A stretch of DNA of 64,000 bases, from the NCBI GenBank assembly GCA_003952965.2, contig CM025854.1, forward strand, positions 7,507,845 to 7,571,844. The letters run 5' to 3'. The position numbers were made by a program, and so were the translations under genes. The notes beneath the pieces were generated by a model. The model had not been told where the DNA came from and did no database searches. It saw nothing but the letters and a program-made list of their open reading frames with translations. The stretch is from Morella rubra. Lineage: Eukaryota > Streptophyta > Magnoliopsida > Fagales > Myricaceae. Shown piece by piece: positions 51,598 through 63,925 of this stretch (the stretch's first letter is position 1; each line of letters opens with the position of its first letter).

Positions 51598-51849
51598 CAA
51601 TACAAGACATGATTAATGTACATCTACACTCCAATATAATGAAAGATAAAGATAAATATTGTACTAAATTGAAATATAATACGGAAGTAATGAAAGATAA
51701 GATAAATACAGTACCTAATTAAAATTTCATATGGAAATAAGAGAAATAGTAGGGACATAGATATTTGGATAGCATTTATTTGCCCAATATTTTGGGGTCT
51801 CGAAATTTCGAGCAAGCTAAACACACTCCAATATTCCCAATATCTACAC

Positions 51850-53121
51850 TATAAATCCTAGGATTAAGGCAACCCAAGAGGAGGGTGAATTGAGTTTCAA
51901 AACTTTTTCGAAACTCACCCTTTAGAAAGTGTTTGCTAGCTACAAATCTCACAAAGAGAAATGATTGCAATAAAAGATTAAACACAAGAATATATATTGC
52001 AACTTAAATAGAGAAATTAAACTTAGAACAAGAAACTAGTAGCACAATGTAATGAGATAAAGGAAGAGAAGCAAACACAAGATTTTTAAGTGGTTCGGCA
52101 AACCTGCCTATATCCACCCCTCAAGCTCCTTTATCGAACCTTGAGGTTTCTCCACTATGCTCCCTTCAACCAAGGGAAAACTTTTCTTACACTTGAGCTT
52201 GAGAAACACCTCTTCAAGCCTCAAGAACGAGTTTGAGAACAAACCTCTCCAAACTCCTTCTTTTGATGAACAACCTCACCAAAAGGAAACAAGAGAATCA
52301 CTCTCTTAAAAGTGTATAAGGATGAACGAAAATGCCCACTAAAACTCCCTTGATGGAGTAGATGTTACAATGAGAAATTTCTATCTCTTAGGCTTTACAC
52401 AATAACAAGGATATGAAAGTGTTGATTACGTGTGAATGATGTTTGAATAAGGATTGAAAGGTTTTGATCACTCTTAGCCTTAGTAAAATAATTTTGGTCA
52501 TTCAGCAACTTTTAAAAGGCGTAGGAATGCTTTATATAGGCCTCATAAGAAAAATAGCCGTTGGGAGTCAAGTTGTTAAAAACCTCACGACGAACCGGTC
52601 GACCGCTGCAGGTTTACGTTATCCAACGGTCATAATGTCAGAGGTCAAAACGGTTCTTTTCTTTATTTTTCAAACTAATCAGTCGATCGCTATACCAAGC
52701 GGTCGAAGACCGGTCGACCTCCTCAACTTAAGCACATGATCCGGTTGTTTTAAAAATACGATTTTGACCAACTTAAAATACCCAATTTTAAAGACTAACT
52801 TCCCATAAATATATAAAATATTTGGGAGTTAATTGGGATATTTTAAAGCCATTTAAAACATTTTTAAATCTTCAAAACAAAGGTAAAATAGTTTATGCAA
52901 GTTTTGAAGAAATATGCAAGTGTGTGGTTCAAATTCTTATTAAAGATGAAGTCTTAGAGTTACAAAGATTACCCTAGCATCTTGAGTCTTCACTTTAAGA
53001 GCACTTCTATTGAAAGGGATGTTGCTTGATCGCTTCGTGCTCATTTTGGATCCGTTTTGCTTCACATCTCAATTACTTCTATTGTTATTATCAAAACATT
53101 GATTGTGACTAAAAGTCTACA
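51850..53121 (-). mobile_element. 3' LTR of Copia element (left boundary approximate)
   Basis: The right edge is firm. On the minus strand the polypurine tract AAAAAGGGGGAGAT is followed at once by TGTAGACTTTTAGTC, the start of the LTR (plus-strand end at 53121). Such a tract is typical of SIRE/Maximus-type Copia. The inside includes phrases common in these LTRs, such as GGTTCGGCAAACCTGCCTA on the plus strand. The left end, where CA should read on the minus strand, was not fixed. Confidence 0.6.
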
Positions 53122-53449
53122 ATCTCCCCCTTTTTGATGATGACAATAAATTAATTGATCTTCCTTTTGTTGATCTTGTCCCTCCTAACTTTTGTGCTTT
53201 GATGTGGGGTTTTAGACATTTTAATACCTCAATGATAAAAAGTTAGCATATAATATGAAAGGATTGCGTATGAATAATAAAGAGCTTTCATATCATTGAA
53301 GCAGTACATCAAAGTTTCAAAGGGGTGCAGAAATACAAAAAGAGATTATTCTCTCCCGCTTTGTCATCATTAAAAGGAAATATATAAAGAAAGAAAAATA
53401 CATAAGCAAAGAAAAATACAAAATACAAATGAAATGCATATGCTAAAAA

Positions 53450-54720
53450 AATTATGGAGGAGGAAAGCGGGTCATAAAAGTCCTCATCTCTGCAAAGAAC
53501 TGCCTCTGCTCCTCTTGCATAGAAGTGACACTCTCCTGAAGGAACTTCTTCTGTGCCTCATGCATAGTAGTCATCTTCTCCTTAAAAGCAGTGAATCTGA
53601 GTATCAAAGGAAGAGGTAGGGTCGGGAACTCTGGTAGGTGAAGGAATAATGGGAGGATCATCAGCCAGATCAGCATCGATATCAAACTCCATGGCCTCAG
53701 CATCTACCTCCTCACCCTCAGGCTCATCCTCAGCCTCAGCCACATCAACATCCTCATCCTCATTACTACCCTGACGCTTCGGCACCCAAGTATTTCTGGA
53801 AGTCCTTCTATAATCCATCCGGGTTATGACCGCTGTGTCAAATTGTTCACACTTGGTCAAAGTGTCTCGCTCTCAAGAACTGAGTGCAACCCCAAAATAT
53901 TGAAACATATGGGTAAACAGCAAGCCATATGGTAGATTCTTTTAGACTCACATGTTGCTTCCATATGTTTGAGCATAATATAAGGGAGGTTGAACTTTTT
54001 CTCTTTCAGAAGACACTCAATCATGAAGACATCCATAAAAGTCACCTCTTCTCGGTGCCCACCCCGAGGAATAGGTTATGGGTGCAAATCAAATGAAGTA
54101 ACCTCGAACGAATTGTTAATTGGTTGGCATGGATTTTCCTAGGTGCATCTTCTGCCACACCACTACCTAGGAGGTAAACTAGGACTTCTCCATAATCAAA
54201 GCCCTTACACACGGGCCAAGTTTTAAGCTCATAAGCCTGAATCCCGACATGTGGGATACCCAAAATATCACCGAGAATAACTTCATTTAAAATAATATCT
54301 CATCCACCAACCATACTCTTCACAATAAATAAATCTCCAGCTTCCCACCCAACAATCATATTAGAAAAGAAAATCCTAACATATTTGGGAAACACTTCGG
54401 TACCCATATCCAACAAATTCCTCCAACCCTGCTTCATAAAAGGATGCTCAATCTCAAAATCCGAAAGTGATTCTACATTCACTTTCCTTCCCAATATGAC
54501 TTTTCTCTTTGAAAAGTCATTGTAAAACTTCTCAGCACATTCAGGATTACGGAAAAAATAATCAGGCTCACCTGAATGATCTGCTGAAGAATGAGAGGAT
54601 CCAGCTCGCTCATTCCAACCATGGCAGCATGCTTTTTCCTTGGCATGATGATTGAGAGTGAGAAAATGAGAGGAAAATGGCTGAAATGTGGAAATCTAGG
54701 GTTAGGTTTCAAAGGGGGCC
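53450..54720 (-). pseudogene. extra post-pol ORF of the Copia element, broken
   Basis: Between pol and the 3' LTR, on the same strand, lie frames broken by shifts and stops: 54712-54479, 54494-54300, 54263-54042, 54045-53857, 53860-53582 and 53703-53452. The first begins MPRKKHAAMVG. The next has IPFMK-like HPFMKQGWRNLL. Near the end are an acidic stretch and a helix-forming segment (MHEAQKKFLQESVTSMQEEQ). SIRE/Maximus-type elements carry an additional ORF in this place, sometimes called env-like. I see no clear membrane segment here, so an envelope role is not supported. Confidence 0.55.
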
Positions 54721-55462
54721 GAAATCCCTAAAAAGTAAATGCTGGATGGATTTTGATGTAAATCCACACAAAAAAGAGAGGGTTTAGGCCGAATTTGATG
54801 GTCTGAAATGATTGAGATGGATTATAGGATAGATTATGGTGTTTTGGGAAGGATTTGAGAGGGTTTGGGTCGAGAGAGGAGAAGCGGTTCACGAGAGGAG
54901 AGGGAGCGGTCGACCAAAATGTGAACTGCAGTATATATAGGCTCGACGAGGCGGTCGACTGATTAGTATAGCAGTTCATGACCATCAATCGCTTGGTAGA
55001 ACAAATTCTACTAACCGGTCGACCGCTTCATGTAGTAGTTCCACACGGTCGACCGCTACAGAGAACAACCTTTGAAAAATGAGGTTTTAATGCCAAAAAA
55101 TGAAATGGAATGATGCATTTGATGAATGACAAACATGTAACAATATATAAGGACATTCTAAACATGTTTAAAACATCAAAACAATGAAATCCATGAAATC
55201 AATAAAATGGCATATCAAAGAGCATTTACATCTAAAAACCCAATATCTCGTCTAAAATCACGAAATCTGTCATTACTAAAGGGTTTTGTGAAAATATCAG
55301 CTAGTTGATGCTCAGTACTAATGAAATCAAATGAGATGTCACCTTTTTAAACATGATTTCTTAGAAAATGATGTCTCACTTCAATGTGTTTGGTCCTTGA
55401 GTGTTCGATGAGATTCTTGGACAAGTTGATAGTGCATTGATTTGATGGGTAGTAGTTTGTTA

Positions 55463-57187
55463 TTACCGGTTGAGAGTTTGTATGTTCGCTTCGGTTGTTG
55501 ATAAAGCAACCAAGTTTTGTTTCTTGCTACTCCAAGAAACTAAAGATGATCCTAGGAAATGATAAGTACCACTAGTATTTTTTCTCTCGACTTTGCACCC
55601 GGCAAAGTCGGTATCAAAATAGCTTACTAGATTCATGTGAGTGTCTATAGGATACCAAAGTCCTAGGTCAATAGTACCCAAAAGATATCGAAAAATTATT
55701 TTTACGGCACAAAGATGAGATTCTTTAGGACATGCTTGGAATCTAGCACATAAACACACACTAAACATAATATTTGGCCTAATAGCCATCAAATAGAGGA
55801 GAGCTCCAATCATACCTCTATATTTGGTGATATCCACCTTTTTACCTTTTTCATCCGCATCAAGCTTTAGCGATGTGCTCATTGGTGTTTCCGCCACTTT
55901 CAAGTTCTCCATTCCAAAGCGTTTGAGTAGATCTTTTATATACTTGGCTTGGTTTATAAAGATTCATTCTTTTGATTGCTTGATTTGAAGTCTAAGGAAG
56001 AAGTTGAGCTCACCCATCATACTCATCTCAAACTCTTTATGCGTAAATTTGGAAAAGGTTGACAAAGAGAGTCATTAGTAGCACCGAATATGATGTCATC
56101 CACAAAAATTTGCACAATTATGATATCATTATTTTTAGACTTGGTGAAAAGTGTTGTGTCAACTTTACCCATGGAAAAACCTTTTTCAACAAGGAAAGTT
56201 TTAACTCTATCATACCAAGCTCTAGGAGCTTGTTTTAGTCCATACAAAGCCTTTTTTAATTTGAAAACAAAATTTGGATAAGCTTCATTTTGAAAACCTT
56301 GTGGTTGTTCTACATAGACTTCTTCCATGATAAATCCATTCAAGAAAGCACTTTTCACATCCATTTGATAAAGTATAAAATTTTTATAACAAGCAAAGGC
56401 CAAAAGCATTCTAATGGATTCCAAACGTGCTACGGGTGCATATGTTTCATCATAATCAATCCATTCTTCTTGATTATAGCCTTTAGCAACCAATCTAGCT
56501 TTGTTTCTAACAATAGTACCGTGCTCATCAACCTTGATCCTTGGGTCTAGGGACAAGTTCCCAAACTTGATTTCTCTCAAATTGGTTTAACTCTTCTTGC
56601 ATTGCCAAAATCCAACGTTTTCGGCTTCAAGAAAAGTCTTAGGTTCAATTTGAGACACAAATGCAAGATGATTACAAATATTTCTAAGTGAAGCTCTAGT
56701 TCTAGTTCCATGAGAGGGATCACCAATAATTAACTCTTGAGGGTGACTAGTAGCATACCTCCATTCTTTAGGGAGTTCTTGTGAAGTACCTTCTCCTTGC
56801 AATGGTTGAATAATTTCTTCACTTGGAGATTGAGCTTCCTTGTTTTGAGTGGGGTTATCCTTGATCTCAAGTTCTTCCATCTCCCCTTCAATATCTTCAA
56901 TATCTACACTTGTATTTTTCTCAAACGGACCATTCAGTTTCATCAAAAGTGATATGCATCAATTTTTCAAAACAAAGAGTCATTTTGTTATAAACTCTAT
57001 AAGCTTTACTCGAATTAGAGTATCCAAGGAAAATTCCAACATCAGTTTTAGAATCAAATTTTTCAAGGTTGTCTTTGGTATTTAAAATGAAGCATTTACA
57101 ACCAAAAACTTTGAAATAATGGATGTTGGATTTTCTATCTTTCCAAAGCTCATAAGGAGTTTTCTTCAAAGTGGGTCTCATATAAAC
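55463..57187 (-). pseudogene. Copia pol, distal part: integrase end, RT, RNase H
   Basis: In reading order, 57181-56921 has the integrase C-terminal region (PYELWKDRKSNIHYFKVFGC, GIFLGYS). 56946-56587 is a charged linker. 56580-56023 is RT (ARLVAKGYNQEEWIDYDETYAPVAR is its start; YQMDVKSAFLNG and the catalytic FVDDIIFG follow). 55912-55463 is RNase H (YRGMIGALLYL, then SWSSKKQNLVALSTTEA). Frameshifts separate the blocks. The sequence is cut at 57187 by the giant solo LTR and continues at 61338. Confidence 0.92.
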
Positions 57188-58289
57188 TGTGATACCCCTA
57201 ATCTTTTAAGCTACTTTTAAGACTCTTGTGTTAAGGTTTTTCTTTCAATATCTTTAGTAATTGTGTTCTTTTCCTTAGTATTTGCTTTATTTGTGCATTG
57301 TTTAATATTTATCATTCGATTAATTGCTTATAGGATTTCTTTCCTCTATTTAATTTCTTTGGTTTCCAATTCGTGACTTTAGTATTTTAATTTAGCCTTT
57401 TTAATTTAAATTGCATATGTGCTTTCTTTCTTTAATTCTTAACTCCCTGCATTATTTGATTTACTTTCATGTGCTTAAATGATGTGATATCCCTTCCCTA
57501 AATTTTTTCGATTTCTCTAATTTCCTTGATTTCTCGTATTTAGCCAATTAATGGTTATGATCGTGATTGTCTCTATTTTATCGGTTTCTATGCGTTTAAC
57601 AAAATTCTTCCATTCTCTTGTTAATATCTTAGTATTCCTATTGCTTGATTTAAACACGTGATATTTTTCCTAAGTATACTTCATTAGCTCATATTTAACA
57701 TTTTCTAAATATTAGATTTGATTTCTTGACACATGATTTATTTCGGTTCTAATTGCCATTATGGATTTCGGTATGCTTTCCCTTTTCATTCTCTTGCTTA
57801 CATCTAAATTTTTACCTAGTATCAATCTTGATTATTCTATCCCTAATCTCGGTTAATCACTTGACTAATTACTATTTCTTTTCTCTAACATATGCATTGA
57901 TTAACTTTACAACTTAGCTAATCATTTTGCTAACCTAAGTCTACTTTGATGTCATGTGGGTCCACTCTCTCTCTCCTCCCTAGGTCACACGGCACACACA
58001 AGAAAATCCTTGTTTTGTCTTGTTTTCTTTGTCCTTTTCCCTTGTCCCATGTTCTTGGCCTTAATGCATGAATAGTAAGATTCAAAAATGGACCAACCGG
58101 CCATGCTTGCTTGCAATCACATTTGATTTGATTTTGAAGTGATTTTAGCTTGTGTAAGTATCCTTAATCATCACCTAGGGAAGAGGGAGTGTGCCATTTG
58201 GCTCCTCCAGCCCTTGTGCCGCCCAAGCCACCCAATCAAGGGGCTTGCTTGTGGCAGCCACCCCTTGACCAAATGATGGCAAGGTTGGC

Positions 58290-58297
58290 TATAAAAG
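58290..58297 (+). promoter_or_regulatory. TATA box of the solo LTR
   Basis: TATAAAAG about 1.1 kb into the LTR, inside a small hairpin (GTTGGCTATAAAAGCCAAC). Transcription would start near 58322, giving a U3 of about 1.1 kb and an R-U5 of about 3 kb. Splice-donor-like AAGGTAAGTT (58451) and AAGGTAAGGG (58619) follow. Confidence 0.6.
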
Positions 58298-60495
58298 CCA
58301 ACCCTTGCCATACATTTCTCACACCAACAGCCGTCCATTTGAGTCTGAAAGAGAGAGGAATGAGTGCTGAGAGCTTTCGGCCAAGAGGGAAAGGAAGGAG
58401 AGAAAGAGGAGAAGAAGAAGAGAGAAGGAAGGTGGAAAAACTTCCATGCCAAGGTAAGTTGGCAAAGGGGTTTTGGCCAAGGCCTTGAACACCCCCTTGC
58501 ACCACCTCTTTCCTACTTCCTCATCATCATTTCCACTTCTTCTTAGCCCCTAGTTCAGTGTCATTAACCAATAGATCTTGTGTTAATAGGAGAACATCAA
58601 GAGCTACCCGAGATCACCAAGGTAAGGGTTTAGGTTCTTGTGTTTTGTTGAGGATGGATAACATGTTCTCTTGTATTGATTGATCATATATATTTGTGTG
58701 CATAGAACTGTGATTCAATGATGAACATGTTAGGGTTATGTTGGATTCAAAGTTTTGCAAAAAGAAAAGTTCATAGGTGCTATGAAGTATATACTAGTCT
58801 AGACATCTTGCATGTTAAGGCTTAATGAATATTTCTTATAACATGTGTATGAGATTGCTTGCTGAGTTGGTTTGATTTTCAAAAGAGCTCTGGACATGCT
58901 TTATGATGCTATGGCAGTGGTGATAAGCCTAAACTTGAAGCCTTATAGACCACGGGTTGGTCAAGAAAAATGGCTTATGGTGTTGCATGTTGCACTACAT
59001 GATTTTATGATTCAATGTCATGCATATGTGATATGAAATGTGGAGCAATAATGAGAATGATGATGGCCAAGAAGCTTTAAAGTATCCCTGATCAAGAGAA
59101 GGCCAAATGAGGCCAAAGAAAGGAGCCATGGGCTCAAGGAAGAGGTTATGAAGTTGAAAGTATGAAAATGATGCATTATACATGTTCCTTGATTATATTG
59201 CAAATGATCTTTGTTTTCCTTTAAGTTTCTTGAAGAATCCATTTATATGTGCTCTATGATTTCCTTTATGTTGATAGATTAAAATTATTCTTAGCCTAAA
59301 GTTTCAAAAAGCATAGATTAATCAAAAGCATGAACACCTATCTAGGGCATTTAGGCAATCATAGGTGCTGCCTAAATCGACCCTAAGCTACAGGTTGTAT
59401 TTTTGCATGAAACTTTCCAGATAGTATCCTTATCTAATATTAGGATCCCTGTAAAAATTTCAGCCCAAAATGAGGAAGGAAAAGGTCGAAAATGCCCCTG
59501 GAGGTCTCTGAGGGCAGATTTGACATTTTGCCTAATTCGTTAGGGAAAAAGGGTCCAAAATGAGAAAATGATTACATGGTTGGATAGAGCACGAAAAATT
59601 GATGGGGGAGCCCAAATTTTAGTTCAAACCAAGTTGAAATAAGGGCTCAAATCACAAAGCCCGTTTAGGAGCCTAAATGGACTTTAGGCCCAATAACCCT
59701 AAAATAGCATCAAGCCAATAATACTTTGGGAATAGGCCCAGCAGGGTCTAAGGAGGCCCAATAGGCCTTCAATGGGGTTTAATGTCTTAGATCTTACTAG
59801 TTATTATCATGGTTGTTTCAATTGTCAATGATTATTCTTTAAACCTGTTATGTTTCTTTCAAGTTCATTGCAAACTAGTGTACATTGTTTGGGTGGAATG
59901 TTACATGTGTACTTTAATGCTTGGACATGAGATTGCATTCATAAGAGGAAAAACAAATGTGAGGAACCCCTAAGCCTGCGAGGTGATTCCCCGAATGGTA
60001 GTGACGGTACCGGGCACTTAGGAGACGTGCAACCCCCCACAGCAGGGAGTGGGTGGGCTCCTTTATGAACGCTAAGGCGTAATGTTAAGGGTCCTGGTGC
60101 TGGAGGCACGGGACAGTCCCATAGAAGGGGAGGGGACGCACAACCCGACTCTGGGGGTGAACAGAGCAGACATCGGGAACTCCTCAGGAACCAATGATGG
60201 TGTGATGCATTGCATATTTTAATTCATCCAAGTTCATTCTTAGTATGCTTGAAGTTAGTTTTACACCATGTTTAAGAGAATTATATGCACAGTATTTGTT
60301 TGATCATGTTTCCCCGCCCCCACCTTACTGAGTCAATAGGACTCACCCTTTTTTCTCTTATGTTGTTTTTGCAATGCTTGGCGACTTGGGTATTGAAGAA
60401 TGAAGCTATTGAGGACGAGTTAACCTACGATTTCTACCTTTATATCCTAGTACTCAAGATCCGAACATGGGTTTCGGATTTCCTTGAAGTATTAG

Positions 60496-60765
60496 TGGAG
60501 CATAAGGCCCACTGGTTCTTTAGGGAGCCCTCACCCCCATCCCCTGTACCCCCACCATCCCCTCTATCCCACTATCCCCGTTACCCGATTTGAGGACTTT
60601 GGTTTGCCAGGTGTACCGCCCGAGTGGCTAAGGTTCGATTACGTTCCCTCGGCCCCGCCAACGGGAAATAGTAGTGCCACTCCGGTGTCCGAGATTATTG
60701 ATCTTACATCGGACTCGGACGAGGGGATTAGTACCCCTCTTAGGCTTGTTAGAGTGTTTTGTTAG
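60496..60765 (+). other. coding-like segment in the solo LTR with SIM-like motif
   Basis: An open stretch of 89 codons plus a stop, with no start codon, lies near the 3' end of the LTR. It begins right after a TAG at 60493 and ends at the TAG at 60763. Its first half is rich in Pro and His. Then come GLPGVPPEWLRFDYVPSAPP and EIIDLTSDSDEG. The last is a hydrophobic core followed by acidic and Ser residues, the pattern of a SUMO-interaction motif. Another frame (60285-60593) overlaps it and is less protein-like. Whether it is ever translated is unknown. Confidence 0.4.
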
Positions 60766-61337
60766 TCTTTAGGGTATTCATTTCCTTGTAATCAGTTTTC
60801 AAATGGTACGGTGAACTTTAGGAAGTTCCCGAATTTTTATAATGTACCTTTTATGTAGTCCCGGGAGGACGGTTTGAACTTTTCTTGTATTAAAAATGTC
60901 CTTGTTAGTTCAGGTTTTCAATCTCCTTCGTATCTCTTTCCTTGTCCTTTATTTCAAAGTTCTTATCTCTACTCAAAAGCCTAATCCAACACTTTCAATC
61001 TAATTCGTTAATGAGATTTTTCTAAGTAAGTGCATATTATTATAATGCGATACTTTATATGATTTTTCCATATTTCTTTTAGTCGTTAACCAATTAAGGT
61101 TTTCCAAGTGCAAATATAACGATTTATTACTTTGTGAGATTTTACTTCTTTCGTTCAAGTTTCTAAACTGATTTACGACCTTCTTTTACTATAACAGTTT
61201 TAAAACAAGTCTTCCGCTAAGTAAATTGAGGGCATTTAAGCGATTCTAAGAGTTTTTATCGTGCGGTAATCCCGAATTTTGTGCATGCGATTACTATAAG
61301 CGAGCCGAGGGGGTAAGTACTAGCACGAGGCGTGACA

Positions 61338-62455
61338 TAAACTCTATTCAAAACATAGTAAGAGCTATTGACGGACTCGACTCAAAAATATTTTGGTAAC
61401 TTATTTTCATTCAAAATAGTTATTGCCATCTCTTGAATAGTTCTATTCTTTCTCTTAACAACCGCATTTTGTTGAGGAGTTCTAGGTGTTGAAAAATTAT
61501 GCTCATAACCATTCATGCTACAAAAAGATTCAAACTTCTCATTTACAAATTCACCACCATGGTCACTTTTAATGGCCATAATGGTGTATATTTTTACATT
61601 TTGCACCCTTTTTGAGAATTTAATGAACTCATGAATGTCTTCATTTTTTGAAGCTAAAAAAAAAATCCAAGTGAACCTAGAGTAGTCATCCACAATTACA
61701 AAAGCATAGGACTTTCCACCAAGACTTTGAATTCTTGATGAACCAAATAAATCCAAATAAAGTAATTGTAGAGGTCTACTAGTTGAAATGAAGTTTTTGG
61801 ATTTAAAAGAGGTTTTCACTTGTTTTCCCATTTGACAAGCTTCACAAACTTGGTCTTTTTCAAAATTCAATTTAGGTAGCCCATTCACAAGATCATGCTT
61901 AGAGATTTTCAAAATTTGATGCATACTTGCATGACCCAATCTTCTATGCCATAGCCAACTATCATTTACATTGACCACAAGACAATTATCCACACAAGCA
62001 TTTTGATCAATGTCAATCTTGTACACATTTGAGTTCCTATGGCCAATAAACAATAATTTTCCATCTATGACATTTTCAATAAGGCATCAAGAAGATTCAA
62101 ATACAACTCTATAACCTTTATCACAAAGTTGACTAATACTAAGCAAGTTATGCTTCAATTTATCAACCAATAAGACATTTTCAATTAAAGGAAGGAGTTA
62201 CCACCAATATTACTATACCAATGATTTTCCCTTTGGAGTTGTCGCCAAATGTTACATTTCCACCTTTGATGGTTGATAGGCTTGAGAATCTTGATGGGTC
62301 ACCGGTCATGTGTCTTGAACAACCACATCCAAGAACCAACTATTGCATTTCTTTTTCTTGAATCCTACAAAACAAATTCAAGATGAAGCTTTTGGTACCC
62401 AAACCTTTTTGGGTCCATTTGGGTTAGCAATAGTTCCCTTTGGAACCCATATATT
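61338..62455 (-). pseudogene. Copia pol, proximal part: protease and integrase core
   Basis: The protease region near 62240-62340 keeps CSRHMTGD, but the bases that should spell the catalytic Asp-Ser/Thr-Gly just before it are disturbed and the frame is shifted. The integrase follows at 62053-61382. It has the His-His zinc region (WHRRLGHAS, CEACQMGK), the core start (LYLDLFGSSR) and SDHGGEF, FSTPRTPQQNAVV. A TGA replaces a Trp codon just after LPKYF. The frame then runs on to the edge of the solo LTR at 61338. Confidence 0.9.
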
Positions 62456-62456
62456 T

Positions 62457-63925
62457 CTAAGAGCTTTGCACCCAAGTTTTTTTTAGAGGACAATCAAATA
62501 TTAGATGTTCATTCTTGTTGCAAAAGTTACAAGTATGAAGAGATTCATTTGAGGATTTAGCTTTGACAAAGAAATTTTTGAAATACTTTTCATTTTTATG
62601 AGGCTTGTAGCCTAAACCACTTTTGTCAAAAACACATCTTTGATTGTTTAGAATGTTCTCCAAAGCTTTGCTTCCTTGAGTGAATTTTTCAAGAATAGTG
62701 TTTTGACGAGTAACCTTTTCTTTGAAAGCTTTGTTCTCAATTTCTAAAGTTGAAACTTTTAGTTTCAATTCCTCATTCTCTAGCTTCAAATTTCCTTGTT
62801 CATCATTTAAGGAATCAAGGTCACTTGTAGCTAGTGAATGCTTCTTTTTCAAAACATTGTATTTGAGTTTAAGCTTTTCAAACGTAATGTATAACTCATC
62901 AAAAACATTTTCTAATTCATCATATGAAGGTTTTGAATCTTCAAGATCCAAGAGATATACCTCATCATCTTCTAAAGCCATGAAGCACATGTTTGCGATT
63001 TCTCCTCATCTTCTTCATTGGAGGAGCTTGAATCGCTATCTTCCCAAGTAGCTTTCATAGCTTTCTTTTTATATTTGAGAAGTGGGCAATCCACCTTAAT
63101 GTGACCGGGTTTCTTGCACTTGTAGCAAGTGATGTGGTCCTTCTTGTTGTCCATCTTTGGGTATTCCTTCTTTGGCTCTTCTATCTTGAAATCTTTGAAA
63201 TTCTTCCTTCCTTGCTTTCTCTTGAGGAAGTTTCTAAAATTCCTTGTCATGAGAGCAATATCCTCATCTCCACTATCATTATTATCTTCTTCAATCTCAA
63301 CTACGGAGGATTTCAAGGCTATGCTTCTCTTTTTTGAACTTTCCTCCTCATGTCCCTTCATGGTGATTTCGTGAGTCATAAAGGATCCAACAAGCTCTTC
63401 CAAAGGCAATTTGGCGAGGTCCTTTGCTTCTTGAATAGCGGTGACTTTGGCTTCCCAAGTCTTTGGTAGTGATCTAAGAACTTTTCTCACCAAATCGGAG
63501 TTAGTGTACATTTTTCCAAGAGCATTTAAATCATTTACAATATTAGTAAATCTAGTAAGCATGTCACCAATGTTTTCTTCTGGTTTCATCTTAAACAATT
63601 CATAGCTATGAACTAGCATGCTTATCTTAGATTCTTTCACTTGGTTTGTACCTTCATGAGTGATTTCTAAAGAATGCCAAATTTCTTTTGCACTAACACA
63701 AGTAGATATTCTATTGAATTCACTTCTTTTTAAAGCATAATAAAGAATGTTCATAGCTCTAGTATTTATAGAAATTTTCTTCTTGTCGTCATCGGTATAC
63801 TCATTCTCAGGCTTAGAGACAATTGTCTCACCTACGGCTTTTATAGGGTAGTGAGGTCCATTTAAAATACAAAGCCATAGATCAAAGTCAATGGATTGAA
63901 AATAAATTTTCATCCTGCTTTCCAA
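62457..63925 (-). pseudogene. Copia gag
   Basis: The frame 63925-62972 starts within a UBN2-type gag (WLCILNGPHYP, KEIWHSLEITHEGTNQVKES, FTNIVNDLNALG). It carries a CCHC knuckle (CYKCKKPGHIKVDC) near 63115. A second frame, 62990-62457, has a long coiled coil of repeated Lys/Leu/Glu heptads and another knuckle (CNFCNKNEHLIFDC). The two frames overlap by 19 bases, so a frameshift separates them. Two knuckles and a coiled coil fit SIRE/Maximus-like Copia. The 5' LTR and primer-binding site lie beyond 64000. Confidence 0.88.

Larger units (their letters stand above)
57188..61337 (+). mobile_element. 4,150-bp solo LTR, probably Gypsy
   Basis: It starts TGTGATACCCC and ends GGCGTGACA. It is flanked by perfect 5-bp duplications TAAAC (57183-57187 and 61338-61342), inside the integrase region of the Copia element. 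No PBS, gag or pol lies within it. A TATA box (TATAAAAG, 58290-58297) gives the plus orientation. LTRs of this size are known in Tekay/Del and Ogre/Tat-type Gypsy elements; which one is inferred from length only. It is younger than the Copia element it splits. Confidence 0.85.

Noticed and set aside
58189-58546. Overlapping frames on both strands in the solo LTR
   Set aside because: They arise from low-complexity Glu/Lys- and Ser-rich purine/pyrimidine tracts in the leader. No domain is visible.
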